Assembly: GCA_947561395.2 (NCBI GenBank)
Contig: OX387188.1
Coordinates: 35,893,942-35,957,941 of the forward strand
Source: Buxus sempervirens
Lineage: Eukaryota > Streptophyta > Magnoliopsida > Buxales > Buxaceae
DNA: 64,000 nt
Direction: 5' to 3'
A model generated the notes under the pieces. It searched no databases. It had not been told where the DNA came from and worked only from the letters and a program-made list of their open reading frames with translations. Positions 35,870 through 47,738 of this stretch are shown one piece after another; position 1 is the stretch's first letter; every line of letters starts with the position of its first letter. Position numbers and translations under genes: made by a program.

Positions 35870-36275
35870 AAAAAAAACTAAGCAGTTTGCAATAACAGCA
35901 GCTGTTGTTAGCTCCACTTTGTTTCTCAAAAGCCACCAGCCCTGGATACTAAAAGTGAAAGGAATCCACACCAAATCTCCAAATACCAACATACACACCC
36001 ATCGTCAATACCACAGCAAATGAGAGTAAGAAAAAACTAAGCAATTTGCAATAACAGCAGCTGTTGTTAGCTCCACTTTGTTTCTCAAAAGCTACCAGCC
36101 CTGGATACTAGAAGTGAAAGGAATCCACACCAAATCTCCAAATACCAACATACACACCCATCGTCAATACCACAGCAAATGAGAGTAAGAAGAAATTTCT
36201 GCACCAAATCTCCAAATACCAACATACACACCCATCGTCAATACCACAGCAAATGAGAGTAAGAAGAAATTTCTG
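35870..36275 (-). repeat. Tandem duplications in the copia 5' leader
   Basis: A unit of about 159 bp (AGCAGTTTGCAATAACAGCA...) at 35881 is repeated from 36040. A shorter part (CACCAAATCTCCAAATACC) is repeated again from about 36203. The leader between primer-binding site and gag is thus unusually long, about 0.9 kb. Confidence 0.85.
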
Positions 36276-36551
36276 CTCTCATCTTCTCCACGAAATTTTT
36301 GCTCTCATTTTCGCCAAAAGTTTTGAAGCCCCTGTAACCGAAATCCTTCGTTTGTTTGCAAGCTCATGCAGCCGGCACTTGATGCCTAAGTTTCTATGCC
36401 AAAACTGACAATCAGCAGCTCCTCCAGCCATTGTTCCAAGCCGTCTCATCCCATCCTGCAATCATGGTCCCAACAGATAGACCCATTCCACGATATGAGT
36501 ACAGAATGTTCGCCAGAAGTTTTGAAGCCCCCTGCAATCATGGTCCCAACA

Positions 36552-36563
36552 GCTATGATACCA
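36552..36563 (-). other. Copia primer-binding site
   Basis: - strand TGGTATCATAGC, next to the 5' LTR, matching initiator tRNA-Met. Confidence 0.85.
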
Positions 36564-36779
36564 TGTTAAATAATCCAAAGAAAGGATAAAGAGAAAAGAC
36601 AGAACATGTTAAACAATCCAAAGAAAGGATAAAGAGAAAGTTCAGATTTCATTGTTCTTACATAACAAAATCGTGTTTAACCTAAATACAAAGAGTATAT
36701 ATATAGGCTAAACTAATGAAACTGAAAAGACTATTCTACCCTTAATACAATAAGCAAAATAACCCTATATTTCGTAACA
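36564..36779 (-). repeat. 5' LTR of the copia element
   Basis: 216 bp; about four differences from the left LTR by eye. Confidence 0.9.
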
Positions 36780-37020
36780 TAAGCAACATGCTAGAAAAAA
36801 AAACTTGAGTAGCGTCGATCGGTGCACGGATTGATATCTTCTATACCCAAATTGAGAGCTTCATCCCGGAAATTGCGCACTACTACCATCTGTAGAAGTT
36901 TCTTATGACAATTCAACAAAGAGCCGCCTTAGCCTGCCGTCAGGTAGAGAATTTCAATTTGGAGTCCCTGCTTCCACACTCTTTGTTTCGTTTCTTTGAA
37001 AGTTCCCAACTATACTCTAT

Positions 37021-37915
37021 ATGTACTCAATATTCATCACTGACATCTCCCAAAATTCCCGGTCTCTGAGCTTCCACTCCACAAAAATGCATCCCCATCT
37101 TCGCCCGTCATCCCTTCTTTTCATAGGGATCTTCACCTTCTTCTTTCTGGGCGCTCCAATATCTCTGGGAAACGATGATCGACAGCACACAGCGTGCAAG
37201 ACTAGTGTGTTCAAATGTGGTGACATAAAGAACGTCACTTATCCTTTCTGGGGAGGTGATCGACCAGATTACTGTGGTCATCCGGAGTTCGGGCTCAAGT
37301 GCCAAGACAACTATACGGTGATCGAGATGATGTCGGTCATATACCGCGTTCTGTCAGTGAATCAAATCAACCGGCGTCTGGTAATAGCTCGACTGGGCTT
37401 GTGGGACTATCCTTGTACGGAGAATTATAGTAACACCACACTTGATGAGAACCTCTTCTCCCAATCTTCCAATAATACTGGCAAGGTGGCTTTGTTCTAC
37501 AATTGCGGCTTCTACAACCACTCAACCAATCCGATTCCGGGCGTATCGCTAAACAACAATTTTAGCTGTCCCATCGGAAATGGTGAGCGGAAGGATGCTT
37601 ACTTCGTGTACGACGAATACATCTCGACCTTTAGAGCATTTGTAGATGGGACGATATGCAAGAAGAACATCGAAGTCCCAGTTCGAGAACCGGGTCGTGG
37701 CGACCTCAGGCAAAATCCCGAGATAACGGTTCTGCAGAGAGATTTGACGGGGGGTTTCGAGGTGGTGTACACTGATGCCGTCATCCATGCGTGTGTTAAT
37801 TGTGGGGATTCCGGTGGGAGCTGTGGACGCAACTTGGAATCGCAACAACCCGTTTGCTTTTGCAGAGATCGGCCTTACCCACAAACGTGTGGTGCTTCTT
37901 CCTCCGGATCATCAG
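37021..37915 (+). CDS. LRK10L receptor, subtype C, exon 1 (signal peptide and ectodomain)
   Basis: Two in-frame ATGs are possible. ATG 37087 (MHPHLRPSSLLFIGIFTFFF) gives a standard signal peptide and is preferred; ATG 37021 would add 22 polar residues in front. The mature part starts with CKTSVFKCGDIKNVTYPFWG and PDYCGHPEFGLKC, then VIEMMSVIYRVLSVNQINR, many N-glycosylation sites, and a WAK_assoc end with CGDSGGSCG and VCFCRDRPYP. The donor GTACGC is at 37916, phase 1. With 39469-39498 and 39639-40732 it makes a 650-residue receptor from the second ATG. The only complete C-type gene here; its sister at 10802 has lost its 5' end. Confidence 0.88.
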
Positions 37916-39468
37916 GTACGCAAGCCTTTTTGCCCTCTAATTTGTTTGATCACAATATAAAAATCGATTATTGAAGCTGCAAGGCTGCTTTTGGAATTAT
38001 TTATTTATTTTTTGCAACCATTCTCTATGATACATTGCTAGTGTGTATACCATATCCGTCTTCTCTGTCTGGAATGTTGAATCAAATGGGCTAATGCCAA
38101 ATTGGTGTGCACAGCAGTTCAATGCCAATTTAAGAAATAAGGGTACAAGTTGATCGAACTGATTAAGCAACATTTAAGAAAAAATTTGGGTACCTTTGGT
38201 GCACGGATGGAAATCTTCTGCAGCGAAATTGTGAGGTAGAGACCTTCATCCGTGAAATTGGGGACAATCATCCAAGTTGAGGAAAAGAAAATGTTTTGAT
38301 TTGGATTCTATTATCACTGGCATTTATCTATTATGATAATCATCCACCATCCAATTACCTGCACTAAAATCTGATCCATTGCAACTGTAAATGGTGAAAC
38401 CATTGTTAGATCACATACCAGGCAACAATCACAGGATAATGACCCTGATTTTGCTTTTCCCAGGCCAGAATGTCAAAATAATCCATTTCTTATTTACTTA
38501 AAAATTCTAATTGGGTGCTATCTATGTAGATCATCAATTATGATGATGCACTAACAGTTGTTAATTGTTTTCCCCTTCTTAAACTTTTTAAATTCGAAGG
38601 CAATCATTGGAATTAGTGCATGTTTTTGGATGGTTTATCTACTTATAGACTTTTTAGCATAACATTCGTCAAAAAGGGGTGTTCTAAGTGTCGTTTAGTT
38701 TTGTCAATATCTGTTGTGCACAAAATGTTCGATTTGTTTTTTTTTTTATTTTATTACATTTATTGCATCCAAGGTTCTGCGTTTCGGTGCCAATGGGCGT
38801 GCCACCCACTGGCGAAAAAGAAATTTCGGCGGCACGCCGCCGGCGTGTCGTCGAAACGATGGAAAAAATAAAGAAGCAAAAAATGGGCAAAAAATTGATT
38901 TTTCTGGATTTTAGGGAAATTTCGGCGGCACGCCGCTTCGTTTCGGCAGCACGCCGCCCCGTTTCGTCAATAAAAAATAAAATTTTCTTTGTTTCGCCCG
39001 TTTTGTTTGTTTTTTTTTCCCCCGGCACACCGCTCCGTGACGGTGACAAATCGTCGAAATTTCGGTGAGTCCTCAACGATGTGCCCTCAATGATTTCCCT
39101 CGGCGAAACGCATCACCGGGGGTCCAAAAACCGAAATTTCGGCTGCCGCGATTGTAAACCTTGATTGCATGTAAAAGCATTCTAATCCTATTAATTTAAT
39201 TCTAGGATCTATTATGGTTGTTAAACAATATAAAGGGGTAATTCTTCTCAATATTTTAAAATTTTGTTTCCGTTGCTATATGGATACTAGCACAAACTGG
39301 TTTCTTTCTATTACATTCAAAAATACAACTTATATTCTATAATATATTCAAAATGCATGGGAATGTTGGATAATTAACCCCAAATAGAACTTTATTCCAT
39401 TGCTACCTTAGTTTATATTCGAGTTAAATTTTTGTAGAGAACTGATAATTTTATGATTTTTACTACAG
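37916..39468 (+). other. Intron 1 of the C-type receptor
   Basis: Non-coding and collinear with 11401-12874 up to the MITE at 38770. The last part, before the acceptor TACTACAG, matches 12820-12874. Confidence 0.6.
38770..39163. mobile_element. Palindromic-core MITE in the C-gene intron (copy 2)
   Basis: Left end CAAGGTTCTGCGTTTCGG; right end in reverse complement CAAGGTTTACAATCGCGG. Target duplication ATTGCATC (38762-38769) and ATTGCATG (39164-39171), 7 of 8 matching. The sister intron at about 12250 has a single copy of the target with no insert. It contains GGCGGCACGCCGC palindromes and is GC-rich against AT-rich flanks. Confidence 0.85.
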
Positions 39469-40732
39469 GAAGGAGATGGATAAGAAGGCTTATAATAGGT
39501 AATATGCACCTCAAATTAAATCGTTGGTATTTTTTATTTAATATTTTTCAATCATGATAAATAATCTATACCAATCTTACAATTGTGCTTTGAATTTTCC
39601 CTTGTGTCCTTAGCCACCACGTCTTTCTTTAACTACAGGCCTTCTTTGTGGTGCTTCTGGAACTGCAATTACAGTAGCTTTTATTGTTTTATTCCGCTAC
39701 TTGAGGAAAGGAAAATTGGAGAACAAAAATGTTGAGGAATTTTTGAGGAATTATGGATCCATCACTCCAAGAAGATATAATTATTCAGACATCAAGTTAA
39801 TGACCAATTCCTTTAAGGAAAAACTAGGCCAAGGAGGCTACGGAAGTGTCTACAAAGGAAAATTACATGACGGTTGTCCAGTGGCAGTTAAGTTCTTGAA
39901 ACAGTTGAAAGGAAATGGAGAAGAATTTATCAATGAGGTTGCAAGTATTAGTAAGACTTCCCATGTTAATATTGTCACTCTTTTGGGTTTCTGTTCTGAC
40001 GGCCAAAAAAGAGCTCTCATCTATGAGTTCATGCCTAATGGATCTTTGGAGAAGTTCATATACGATAAGAAACCATTAACGTTAGATCGTCTCCTTGGTT
40101 GGAAAACACTACACCAAATTGCTACTGGCATTGCTCGAGGACTGGAGTACCTGCATCGTGGTTGCAGCACACGCATTTTGCATTTTGACATAAAGCCTCA
40201 TAACATTCTTTTAGATGATGACTTCTGCCCGAAGATTTCTGATTTTGGCCTTGCTAAGCTATGCACTAGAAAAGAGAGTTCTATATCAATGTTGGCTGCA
40301 AGAGGTACTGTCGGTTACATTGCCCCTGAGGTCTTTTCTAGACAATTTGGTCATGTCTCACACAAATCTGATGTCTATAGCTATGGAATGATGGTTCTAG
40401 AAATGGTTGGGGATAGAAATAAGACTGATCAAGTTACAGGTAATACCAATGACGAATATTTTCCAGATTGGATTTACAGGCATCTTAATCCATCTGGCCA
40501 TCTAACTTTGCATGGAATTTCTACTGAGAAGGATGACGAAATTGCAAGAAAGATGGTTTTAGTGGGTTTGTGGTGCATACAAACTAACCCATCAGATCGG
40601 CCATCGATCAGCAAAGTGCTGGATATGTTGGAAGGAGACCTTGAATCCCTGCAAATCCCACCGAAGCCTTTCTTATCTTCTCCTCCAAGATCCCCAGCAA
40701 GTTCATCCACCAGATCAACCTCATCAAAATAG
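39469..40732 (+). CDS. LRK10L receptor, subtype C, exons 2-3 (transmembrane helix and non-RD kinase)
   Basis: Exon 2 (39469-39498, 30 nt) codes for RRWIRRLII. Exon 3 starts at 39639 after AACTACAG and codes for the helix LLCGASGTAITVAFIVLF, then NVEEFLRNYGS and the kinase. Seen: P-loop [23 protein letters not shown] near 40195, DFG near 40238, APE near 40325, DRPS near 40596, and a Ser/Pro-rich tail. The run of five A at 39725 keeps the frame that the copy at 13131 has lost. All catalytic residues are intact. There is no ATG in the helix segment, so the exon depends on splicing to an ectodomain exon. Confidence 0.9.
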
Positions 40733-43700
40733 TCTACCATATTTGTAAGAATTATTTTTATGCAAGATCAGCGTTTTTAACAGACTCCAATGAATGGAAT
40801 CATAGTATATAGATGCAAATTTTTTCCAACAAATTTTTTCCAATTGTAGATTGTGTAACAACTGACAACAACAAGCATTATCAAAGAGATAACCAAGCAA
40901 TTACAGAGGTCAATTTTGAAGCATCTGGCTTAATAACATTTGACCACAACTGAAATTCTTGAATATACTAGTAAGGCTGTTGCAAATGAACCTGAAATTA
41001 TTTGATCAAAATAGCTTGTTAGCCCTTCCCAGGACTCTTGCAATGGATTGAAATATTAATTACAGTGCCCATGTTCAAAACAAATTCCAACTATATCTGA
41101 CAACTCTCATTTCGAAGATATTAATAAGAGACAATCAGTTTCTTGCAACTCTTTACTATTAATTAGTTAAAATGAATCAGAATATTCTCTTAAGCAATAA
41201 TGTATTTGCATACTGAAAATATTAAAAATCTTTATCTTCCAAGTTTTTTTTTGGCAGTCCAAAGTTATGAAAAGAGGATATGAATAATTCATGAGCATTC
41301 TTCATGAAATTTTATTCAAAATTTAATTCTAACATCACTCTGATTTTCATGTAATTCTGTCATTTTGAAGATCCAACCAAGCAGCTGCTCAGATTCCATC
41401 CGTAATACATTTCCACCGAGTACGGCAAGCTTCATAAAATGTAGCACAGAATGGAAAATTCCGCTCTTGAAAGTCTTCTTCAACTTCCGTTGAAAGTTCC
41501 ATCAAAAAGATGGATAGAAACAGTAGAATTATTTGCAAGGTGAGCATTTTAAGCCCCTTTCTATACAAGTTGTTGCGAGGAATCTAGAATGACCTAAAAT
41601 CATGCTTCAAGGAATGATTTAATCCCCAAAAGGGGATCAGGAATGCCGGGTAGTCAAGAGATGTTACCTTTAATAGGAAAATTTTTACCATTAACAGAAC
41701 ACAAAAGAATCTAGAATGACCTAAAATCATGCTTCAAGGAATGATTTAATCCCCAAAATGGGATCAGGAATGCCAGGGTAGTCAAGAGATGTTACCAGCA
41801 TAGCAAAATTGCTGTATGTTACCTATTGGTGTCATCCTAGTTGTAATAGATCAGATGAGCATTCCCTCAACCACAGCAGCAAACAAAATATGAAAAAGAT
41901 GAATTACTTAGATATCCCCAGAGTTTGGCAATAATACATAATACTTCAGTCCAGGTCAGAGTGAAGGTTGATTCAAATCACTCATGAACAAGTGAAATCT
42001 CCAAATAAATTCGTGAACAAGTGAGATTCTCCAAATGAACTACCATATTTGAAGCTGAATCACTAGGTTTCGAAGTTAAAAGCATAATAATTTTCAAGGA
42101 TTTTTGTCTGCCTTATCATGGTAATTGATCTGGTTAATCATTGTTTCAATGGAATATGACTTGACAATATAACCAATGTAGATCATCCAATAATTTGGGA
42201 CCTCTTGGCAGGTCATGCTAATAATTTTTTTGCTTCTCATGGGGTCCCATATTTGTCCACCATAATTTTTCCTTTTTAGTGTTCCCATCAGATTTAAGGA
42301 ATACTAGTTTGCCTGAGAAATAAATTCAGGCCATGCTTGTCCTTTTGGGTAAATTCTTTTGAATAAAGTCATTGCATGGGAGCATTTGTCCACGGATTTT
42401 TGCCTGATAAATGCATTTCTGGATACAAAGATGATCTTATCAAAGTTTCGTTAATGCACAAAACAACTTTTCACATAAGTAAAAAGTGCTTAACAAGTCA
42501 AAAATAAAATAAGCTCTCAGTTAAAAAGCACCAAATGTAACCTGTGATGGCCGAGGAAGTGAGATCAAATGGAACTGTCCTGAGATCTATATTACACTGC
42601 TGTTATTACTCAGGTGCACTTCCCCGTCAACAACACAAGCCCTTCCTTTTTATTATAATATGAGAAAAGAAAATTTTTGCCTGTGCCCTGTTGATATGAA
42701 AGGTTTCCCCATGCTCCTTATTTTGTGTGAATGTTAGCTTTAGTTATCTTCTCTAATATTGTGAACCCAAAGTTCAATTATATTGTTCTTTAGTTTTATT
42801 GATTCATGATTTGTTTACATGGGGGCCATGACTTTTTGGTATCCAATTAATCAGTATATATAGTGTTGTGTTCATTTTTGTGCTGGTTTATTTTTTCAAC
42901 TCTTTGATTTGTTTCATGAACATTGGGAATGAGATCAACAAGATCTTTGGTGCAACAATCATCATCAACTAGTGATCTCTTTACTCTGTTGACTGTTGAA
43001 TTCTTCCTTCATTGGCATATCTATGAGAAGTGTTTTGGGTGTCACATTGATGGAGGTCTATGAGTTAATGTCATGTCTGGGAACTTCAGTTGTTTCTACT
43101 CCAAGAATGGTATAGAAACAATAAGTAAGCCTGTTGGTCCCTTTCTATCATTTCCTTCCTTTCTCTCCTCCAGCTAAGCTATTGCTTTCTGAATGAGTGT
43201 CACTTCCTGCCCTCTCTCTATATATAGATATGCCCTCTCAACCTCGGTTCAGCCTTTTCATTTTGATATGTCTTACACATACAAACGTATTATAGATGGA
43301 AGAACTGCTGTGTTTAGATGAGCAGCTCTTACTACCTTAGTTTATATTCATGTGCAACAATTCAAACACAAGATTCTTCAAACGATCAGCCACAAAAGGA
43401 TTGCACTATTATTGGATCTCTCACAGGAGAGCAGTGAGGGACACGGCCCTTGAGCCGGCCCCTGTTAAAGATGGAAGGTCATAACTTTTTGAGGGGCCAC
43501 AGTTGCTCCAGAGCCATTTTGGAAGGGAAGTTTTGCGGGCTGTCTCCTGGAACTGGAAGAATACTCCCATTTTCTACATATACATTTTCTACATATACAT
43601 ATCCACTTTTGTAAATAAATTTTTTGATTCATTCTTTGGACTGCTTGTATTTACTAAAGATTGATGTATATATATTTATATGAGTGTGCCATTGAGATTT

Positions 43701-44126
43701 AAATCTTATAAGATGCATCCTGACGATCTCCTTCCATGGTTCTTCCTAGATGCACTGCTGTGTTTAGAAAAGTCTAATTAAGCTTCACGCGGAGGTCAAG
43801 TCGTCCAAATTCAGGTTCTTTCTGGCGTGCTTGTAAGCCACATGTCCAATTCACGCGGCTTGTCCCCTCCCCACCCACCCCCACTTCCACCCTAGTCAAA
43901 GGATATGACATATGTACCACGAGAAAGTCTTTAGGGTTGCAACATGGAAGAGTCACGTTTACCAAAAAAAAAAAAAAACTTGGAAGAGTCACCGCCGGGT
44001 CTTACTCCTCGTTGATTTCACGGCATCTTCCGGACCAAAGCCAAGAGCGAATATTATTCTATTAGCGAGTTATATTTGGAGTAAGAAAAACGTCATTGAC
44101 TGTCAAATACCAGAAGGGACCCAGAT
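40733..44126. other. Long intergenic region without genes
   Basis: No reliable coding sequence. 40733-41080 matches the C-type 3' region at 14138. 42600-42850 matches 14470-14850 plus 15829-15900. 42852-42965 matches 17148-17276. 42969-43345 matches 12464-12830. So pieces of three other places are joined here in a new order. 43350-44126 is not recognised. 43860-43900 is C-rich. Confidence 0.55.
41581..41797. repeat. Direct duplication, 127-bp period
   Basis: AATCTAGAATGACCTAAAAT starts at 41581 and again at 41708. Each copy runs about 88 bp to GATGTTACC, with about 39 bp between copies and only a few differences. Confidence 0.88.
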
Positions 44127-44384
44127 TGCAACCTACCATAGTCAAGAGATCTGATGGAGATGGTCATGTCAAATCAAGCGTGTCGTTTGCATTTTTTTTG
44201 GTAGAGTGTCGTTTGCTTCTTTTTTTTTTTGGTAATACAGAGTGTTTTTTTTTTTTTGGTGAACATAATAATACAGAGTGTCGTTTGCTTGTAAAGCTAC
44301 AGTACTCAATCACTCATTTACTTCTCCTTTCCCCCTCTGGCATCGTCTTCAGTGATTGTTTCTCCATCAACCTTTGCAACCCAA
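44127..44384 (+). promoter_or_regulatory. Putative promoter of the second B-type receptor
   Basis: Similar to 840-1179 but carrying two extra poly-T blocks (about 44189 and 44247) between repeats of GAGTGTCGTTTGC, so it looks expanded by local duplication. A TTGACT core lies just upstream at 44096-44101. Confidence 0.35.
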
Positions 44385-45171
44385 ATGAATAACATAAAAT
44401 TGTTCCAGTTACCCTTTTCTCTTTTGATAAATATAGCCACCTTTATTGTCTTCTTTCTACCAGAATTATCTCTGTGTACTGAGTCTACTGACAAACATTT
44501 CAGCAACTGCTACCCAATTAGCTGTGGGAGTGGCCCAAACATAAGCTATCCTTTCTGGGTTTCCGGTAGGCAAGAACCCTATTGTGGTTTTCCTGGATTT
44601 TCAGTCTTCTGCAGGAACAGAGAACCAATCTTCAATATGTCTGGTAATGACTACATCATTCAGAAAATCTTCGACAAAAACCATTCTGTCTTGGTTGCCA
44701 ACACCCGAACATCAGACCATAAGTGTCCTGTTCCTGTTCAAAATTTTACCCTCCCTGGTACCCGTTTTGAATTTGGCCCTGCCCATGTCGATCTTTTCGT
44801 CTTCTTAAATTGCACTGCAAACCTTCCTACTGAAATTTTAAGCCATCGTATCGACTGTGTCACTGGTGATCCCACCCGTCGTTCTTTAGCCTTCTTTGGT
44901 AATGATCCCATCTTGAAGAAGAACTCAAGCGTTTTGAGAGATTGTGGAACTTCATTGGTTACACCTGTTGACCATTATGGAGATGTGAGTGAAGCAACAG
45001 TTGATATGAATTACACAGAACTGTTGAGAAAAGGATTTCTTCTGAAATGGAAAGCCAACGACTGTAGTGAGTGTGAAGAAAGCGGTGGACGTTGTGGCTT
45101 TAACTTAGAGACATACAAATTCGCGTGTTTCTGTCCTCATCGACCGCATTTAAGGCATTGTCATAGATCTA
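44385..45171 (+). CDS. LRK10L receptor, subtype B, exon 1 (second copy)
   Basis: ATG 44385, signal peptide MNNIKLFQLPFSLLI and following, nearly identical to the copy at 1180. The ectodomain carries NCYPISCGSG, ISYPFW, CEESGGRCGF and ACFCPHRP. It differs from the first copy by scattered substitutions and a shorter tail before the donor (HRSS instead of RTTTTS). Donor GTAAGA at 45172, phase 1. Joined to 47739-47771 and 47939-49050 it gives 643 residues with no stop. Intron 1 is 2.57 kb, shorter than the sister's because it lacks the Harbinger-like element and the MITE. Confidence 0.88.
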
Positions 45172-45879
45172 GTAAGACCTTCTGAAACCTCCTTTTCCCT
45201 GAAACATTTCTTTCTTCATGTTTTTCTGATTAGTTGGTTTTAGACTTGGAGAAATTTAATTGTATAAGATGTCTGCTTTTGCTTTTGGATTTTCCTTTCC
45301 TGTTATCATTATTCAGATGTTATAAGATATTACTTTGAATTCTAAATAGGAAATTAGAATCTCAAAAAAAAAAAATTTTAAGTGGGAAATTAGAAGATCA
45401 GAGACTCACATATGTAATTTTCATGCAGCTTTTTCATTTGTGTTTTTCACAATCTTAGTACTGGAGGTAGGAATTACGGAAATTTAATTATCTTTCGAGA
45501 ACCTGAGTGCCTCTGGTTCTTGCAGAGGCCTGAGTAAATGAAATAATTGAAACAAGGGAGTACACAGATCATTTAAAGGAACAGTTAATGTGAAGGAAAG
45601 AAGATCTGCTTTGGATAAAAAAATACAAAGCCTGATTTGGTTTCCACATACAAAAAATAGCACGTATTCTCATTTATATATATTGTTATAAGTGATAAGA
45701 TTTAACTAATAAGAGTTACGAGAGATTAGTACAAGTGATTTTCGCAACCAAAAGTTGAATCTGTAACTTTATGCACTTCCCAATCTTCAATTGAACAAGA
45801 TCTCATAGCGTGTTGTGTGGGATCACACATGATTTACAAGCCTGTTTTTCTTTTTCTTTTTTTTCTTTTAATTCTCTGC

Positions 45880-46632
45880 TTCTGGACGGTACCTCTTCAT
45901 GTACCCTACTTGTGACAATAATGGCACTCAATCTGGTCTAATTCTTTCTGAGACGGGGACTTTGATCTGGAAACTTTGTTCAGACTGTTCCTAGCCTCCA
46001 ATTCTTCAGCTTGATCGTGACTCCGTGCTCCAGATACCTTACTTTCTCAACGCCCCTAAGAGTATAGGGATGAATTAACATCCTCCATTGAAATATTATC
46101 CCTCCCATAGAGCATAGTAGTCATGAAATGCTCGTAAGAGTTAGATAGATAACATAACAAAATCATTTCTTGGTCCTCATCTTAAATTTTAACGTCAATA
46201 TTTTTCAGATCCATGATAAATTATAAGCATCAGTATGATCCTTAATGGTATTACCTTTCTTTATCAATAAAATATAAAGCCTTTGCTTCACATACAAGTG
46301 GTTAGAGAGAGGGATTTTGTGATATAAAGGCACTCCAACTTGAGCGACAATGTTACTACTGACAGTTCATTGACAATCTTAGGTAGGACTCATTTGCCAA
46401 GCACAGTTGAATCACACTAAGAGCCTTAGCAACAAGCTCTTCCTTCTCATTTTTTATCACAAAATCACATAATTTCTCCTTGCCCTTCTAAGCTCTAAGT
46501 AGGTTCTGTAGTGTTAACAAAGCATGCATCTTTAGTTACCATGAACTGAAGTTGTTTTGCCCATCAAATTTCTTAACATTGTATTGAGTAATTGCAACAT
46601 CACAAAATCTAGAGGCTCTGATACCAGATTTT
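45880..46632 (-). pseudogene. Fossil Ty1/copia gag (undisturbed copy)
   Basis: Same fossil as 2640-4545, here uninterrupted. The - strand shows the N-terminal Gag fragments, the CHYCHK-type knuckle start at the left end and a primer-binding-like TGGTATCAGAG near 46618-46628. It serves as the empty-site reference for the Harbinger-like insertion. Confidence 0.65.
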
Positions 46633-46689
46633 AGGGGGAATCACGAACAAGATGACAAGACAAAAAAGGAAATAAGAAAAACAATCAGA

Positions 46690-47310
46690 CACAAATGGTG
46701 CTGGAGCTTAAGGTGGATGGTAGTTCTATGGGAGATACAAGTGTTTCAGGCATTGGTGGGATCCTTAGGGAACATTTGGGTCAAACTATCTTCCTTTTTA
46801 GCTGTCCAATTGGGGGTGATGCTCTTAGGGCAAAGCTCGTAGCAGTTATCATGGATTTGTCCTTGGCAAGGAGGAAGGGCTACCACCATTTTATGGTTCA
46901 AAGAGATTCTGCAACGATGTTTAGCTAGATGACAAAGAAGACGCAAGGCTCATGGAAGATGAGATATATATGTAATTAGAAAGGCACGATCCCTAGCTTC
47001 TTCATTGAACGTCTCGTTCAATCATGTTCTTAGATCGGGCAATGAGTAACTGATTTCTTGGCAAAAGCAAGAGTTAATAGATCCGGTCTTTTTGTTGTTT
47101 CCCGTGTTGATGATGCTGTGGGTGTAGGGTAACTATTATGGGCGAAGTGTTGGAAGGGGCCACTTGAATGTGGTGGTACTATGTTGTTGTTGTTTTTTTT
47201 TTTTTTTTTTCCTTTTCTTTTGGGTTAGACTCCTCGGAGTGTGATCTTGTACATTCTTTATCCTTATTTTATATCAGATCTTCATTAACCATCAAAAAGA
47301 AGAAAATATC
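46690..47310 (+). pseudogene. LINE 3' remnant (second copy)
   Basis: The frame from 46695 reads LELKVDGSSMGDTSVSGIGG (RNase H fragment) and ends at 46928. The LINE tail and an A-rich stretch end near 47310. It lacks the MITE of the first copy. Confidence 0.68.
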
Positions 47311-47738
47311 AAACACAAACATGGTACTTACATCCAATGCTTTCCGTTGACCCCATAGTGATATGTTTCGCAATGTAAAAATCATCAGATTGCATTTGTG
47401 GCAATTTTTGGCTGCACGCCAGCAAAACACAGCGGCATACTGAGCGAAAATGTTGATGCGCACTTGTGCCAGGGGGGAGGGGGTGGCGCAAGGGGAATGC
47501 AAAATTTTTTTGGGACAGCATAAATCGAACTCTCGCTTGATTTGGGTAAAATTTCCCCAAATCCAAAAAAGAAAACTATTATTTGCATAATAAAATGTCA
47601 AAAATGAAATTTGTTTGTGTAATTGATTATGAAAAAATTCTCACTTGTTTAGTGTGATTGATGATGCCAACATTGTGCATATATAAAAAGCAAAATTTTC
47701 AGCTAACAAATTGTGGTATTTCATGATTGTTGTTTCAG

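Larger units (their letters stand above)
32001..36779 (-). mobile_element. Ty1/copia LTR retrotransposon, decayed
   Basis: LTRs of 216 bp (32001-32216 and 36564-36779), TGTTAAATA...TAACA, are flanked by TAAGC (31996-32000 and 36780-36784). The related C-type spacer near 11655 (GATTAAGCAACAT) shows the empty site. The LTRs differ at about four sites by eye, so it is older than the gypsy element. On the - strand a TGGTATCATAGC primer-binding site (36552-36563) follows the 5' LTR at the right. The polypurine tract TTGAGGGGAGG abuts the left LTR. The order gag, integrase, RT, RNase H is that of Ty1/copia. Confidence 0.92.

Noticed and set aside
46695-46928. Second RNase H-like frame as a host gene
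   Set aside because: Part of the same LINE remnant, duplicated with the B-type block.
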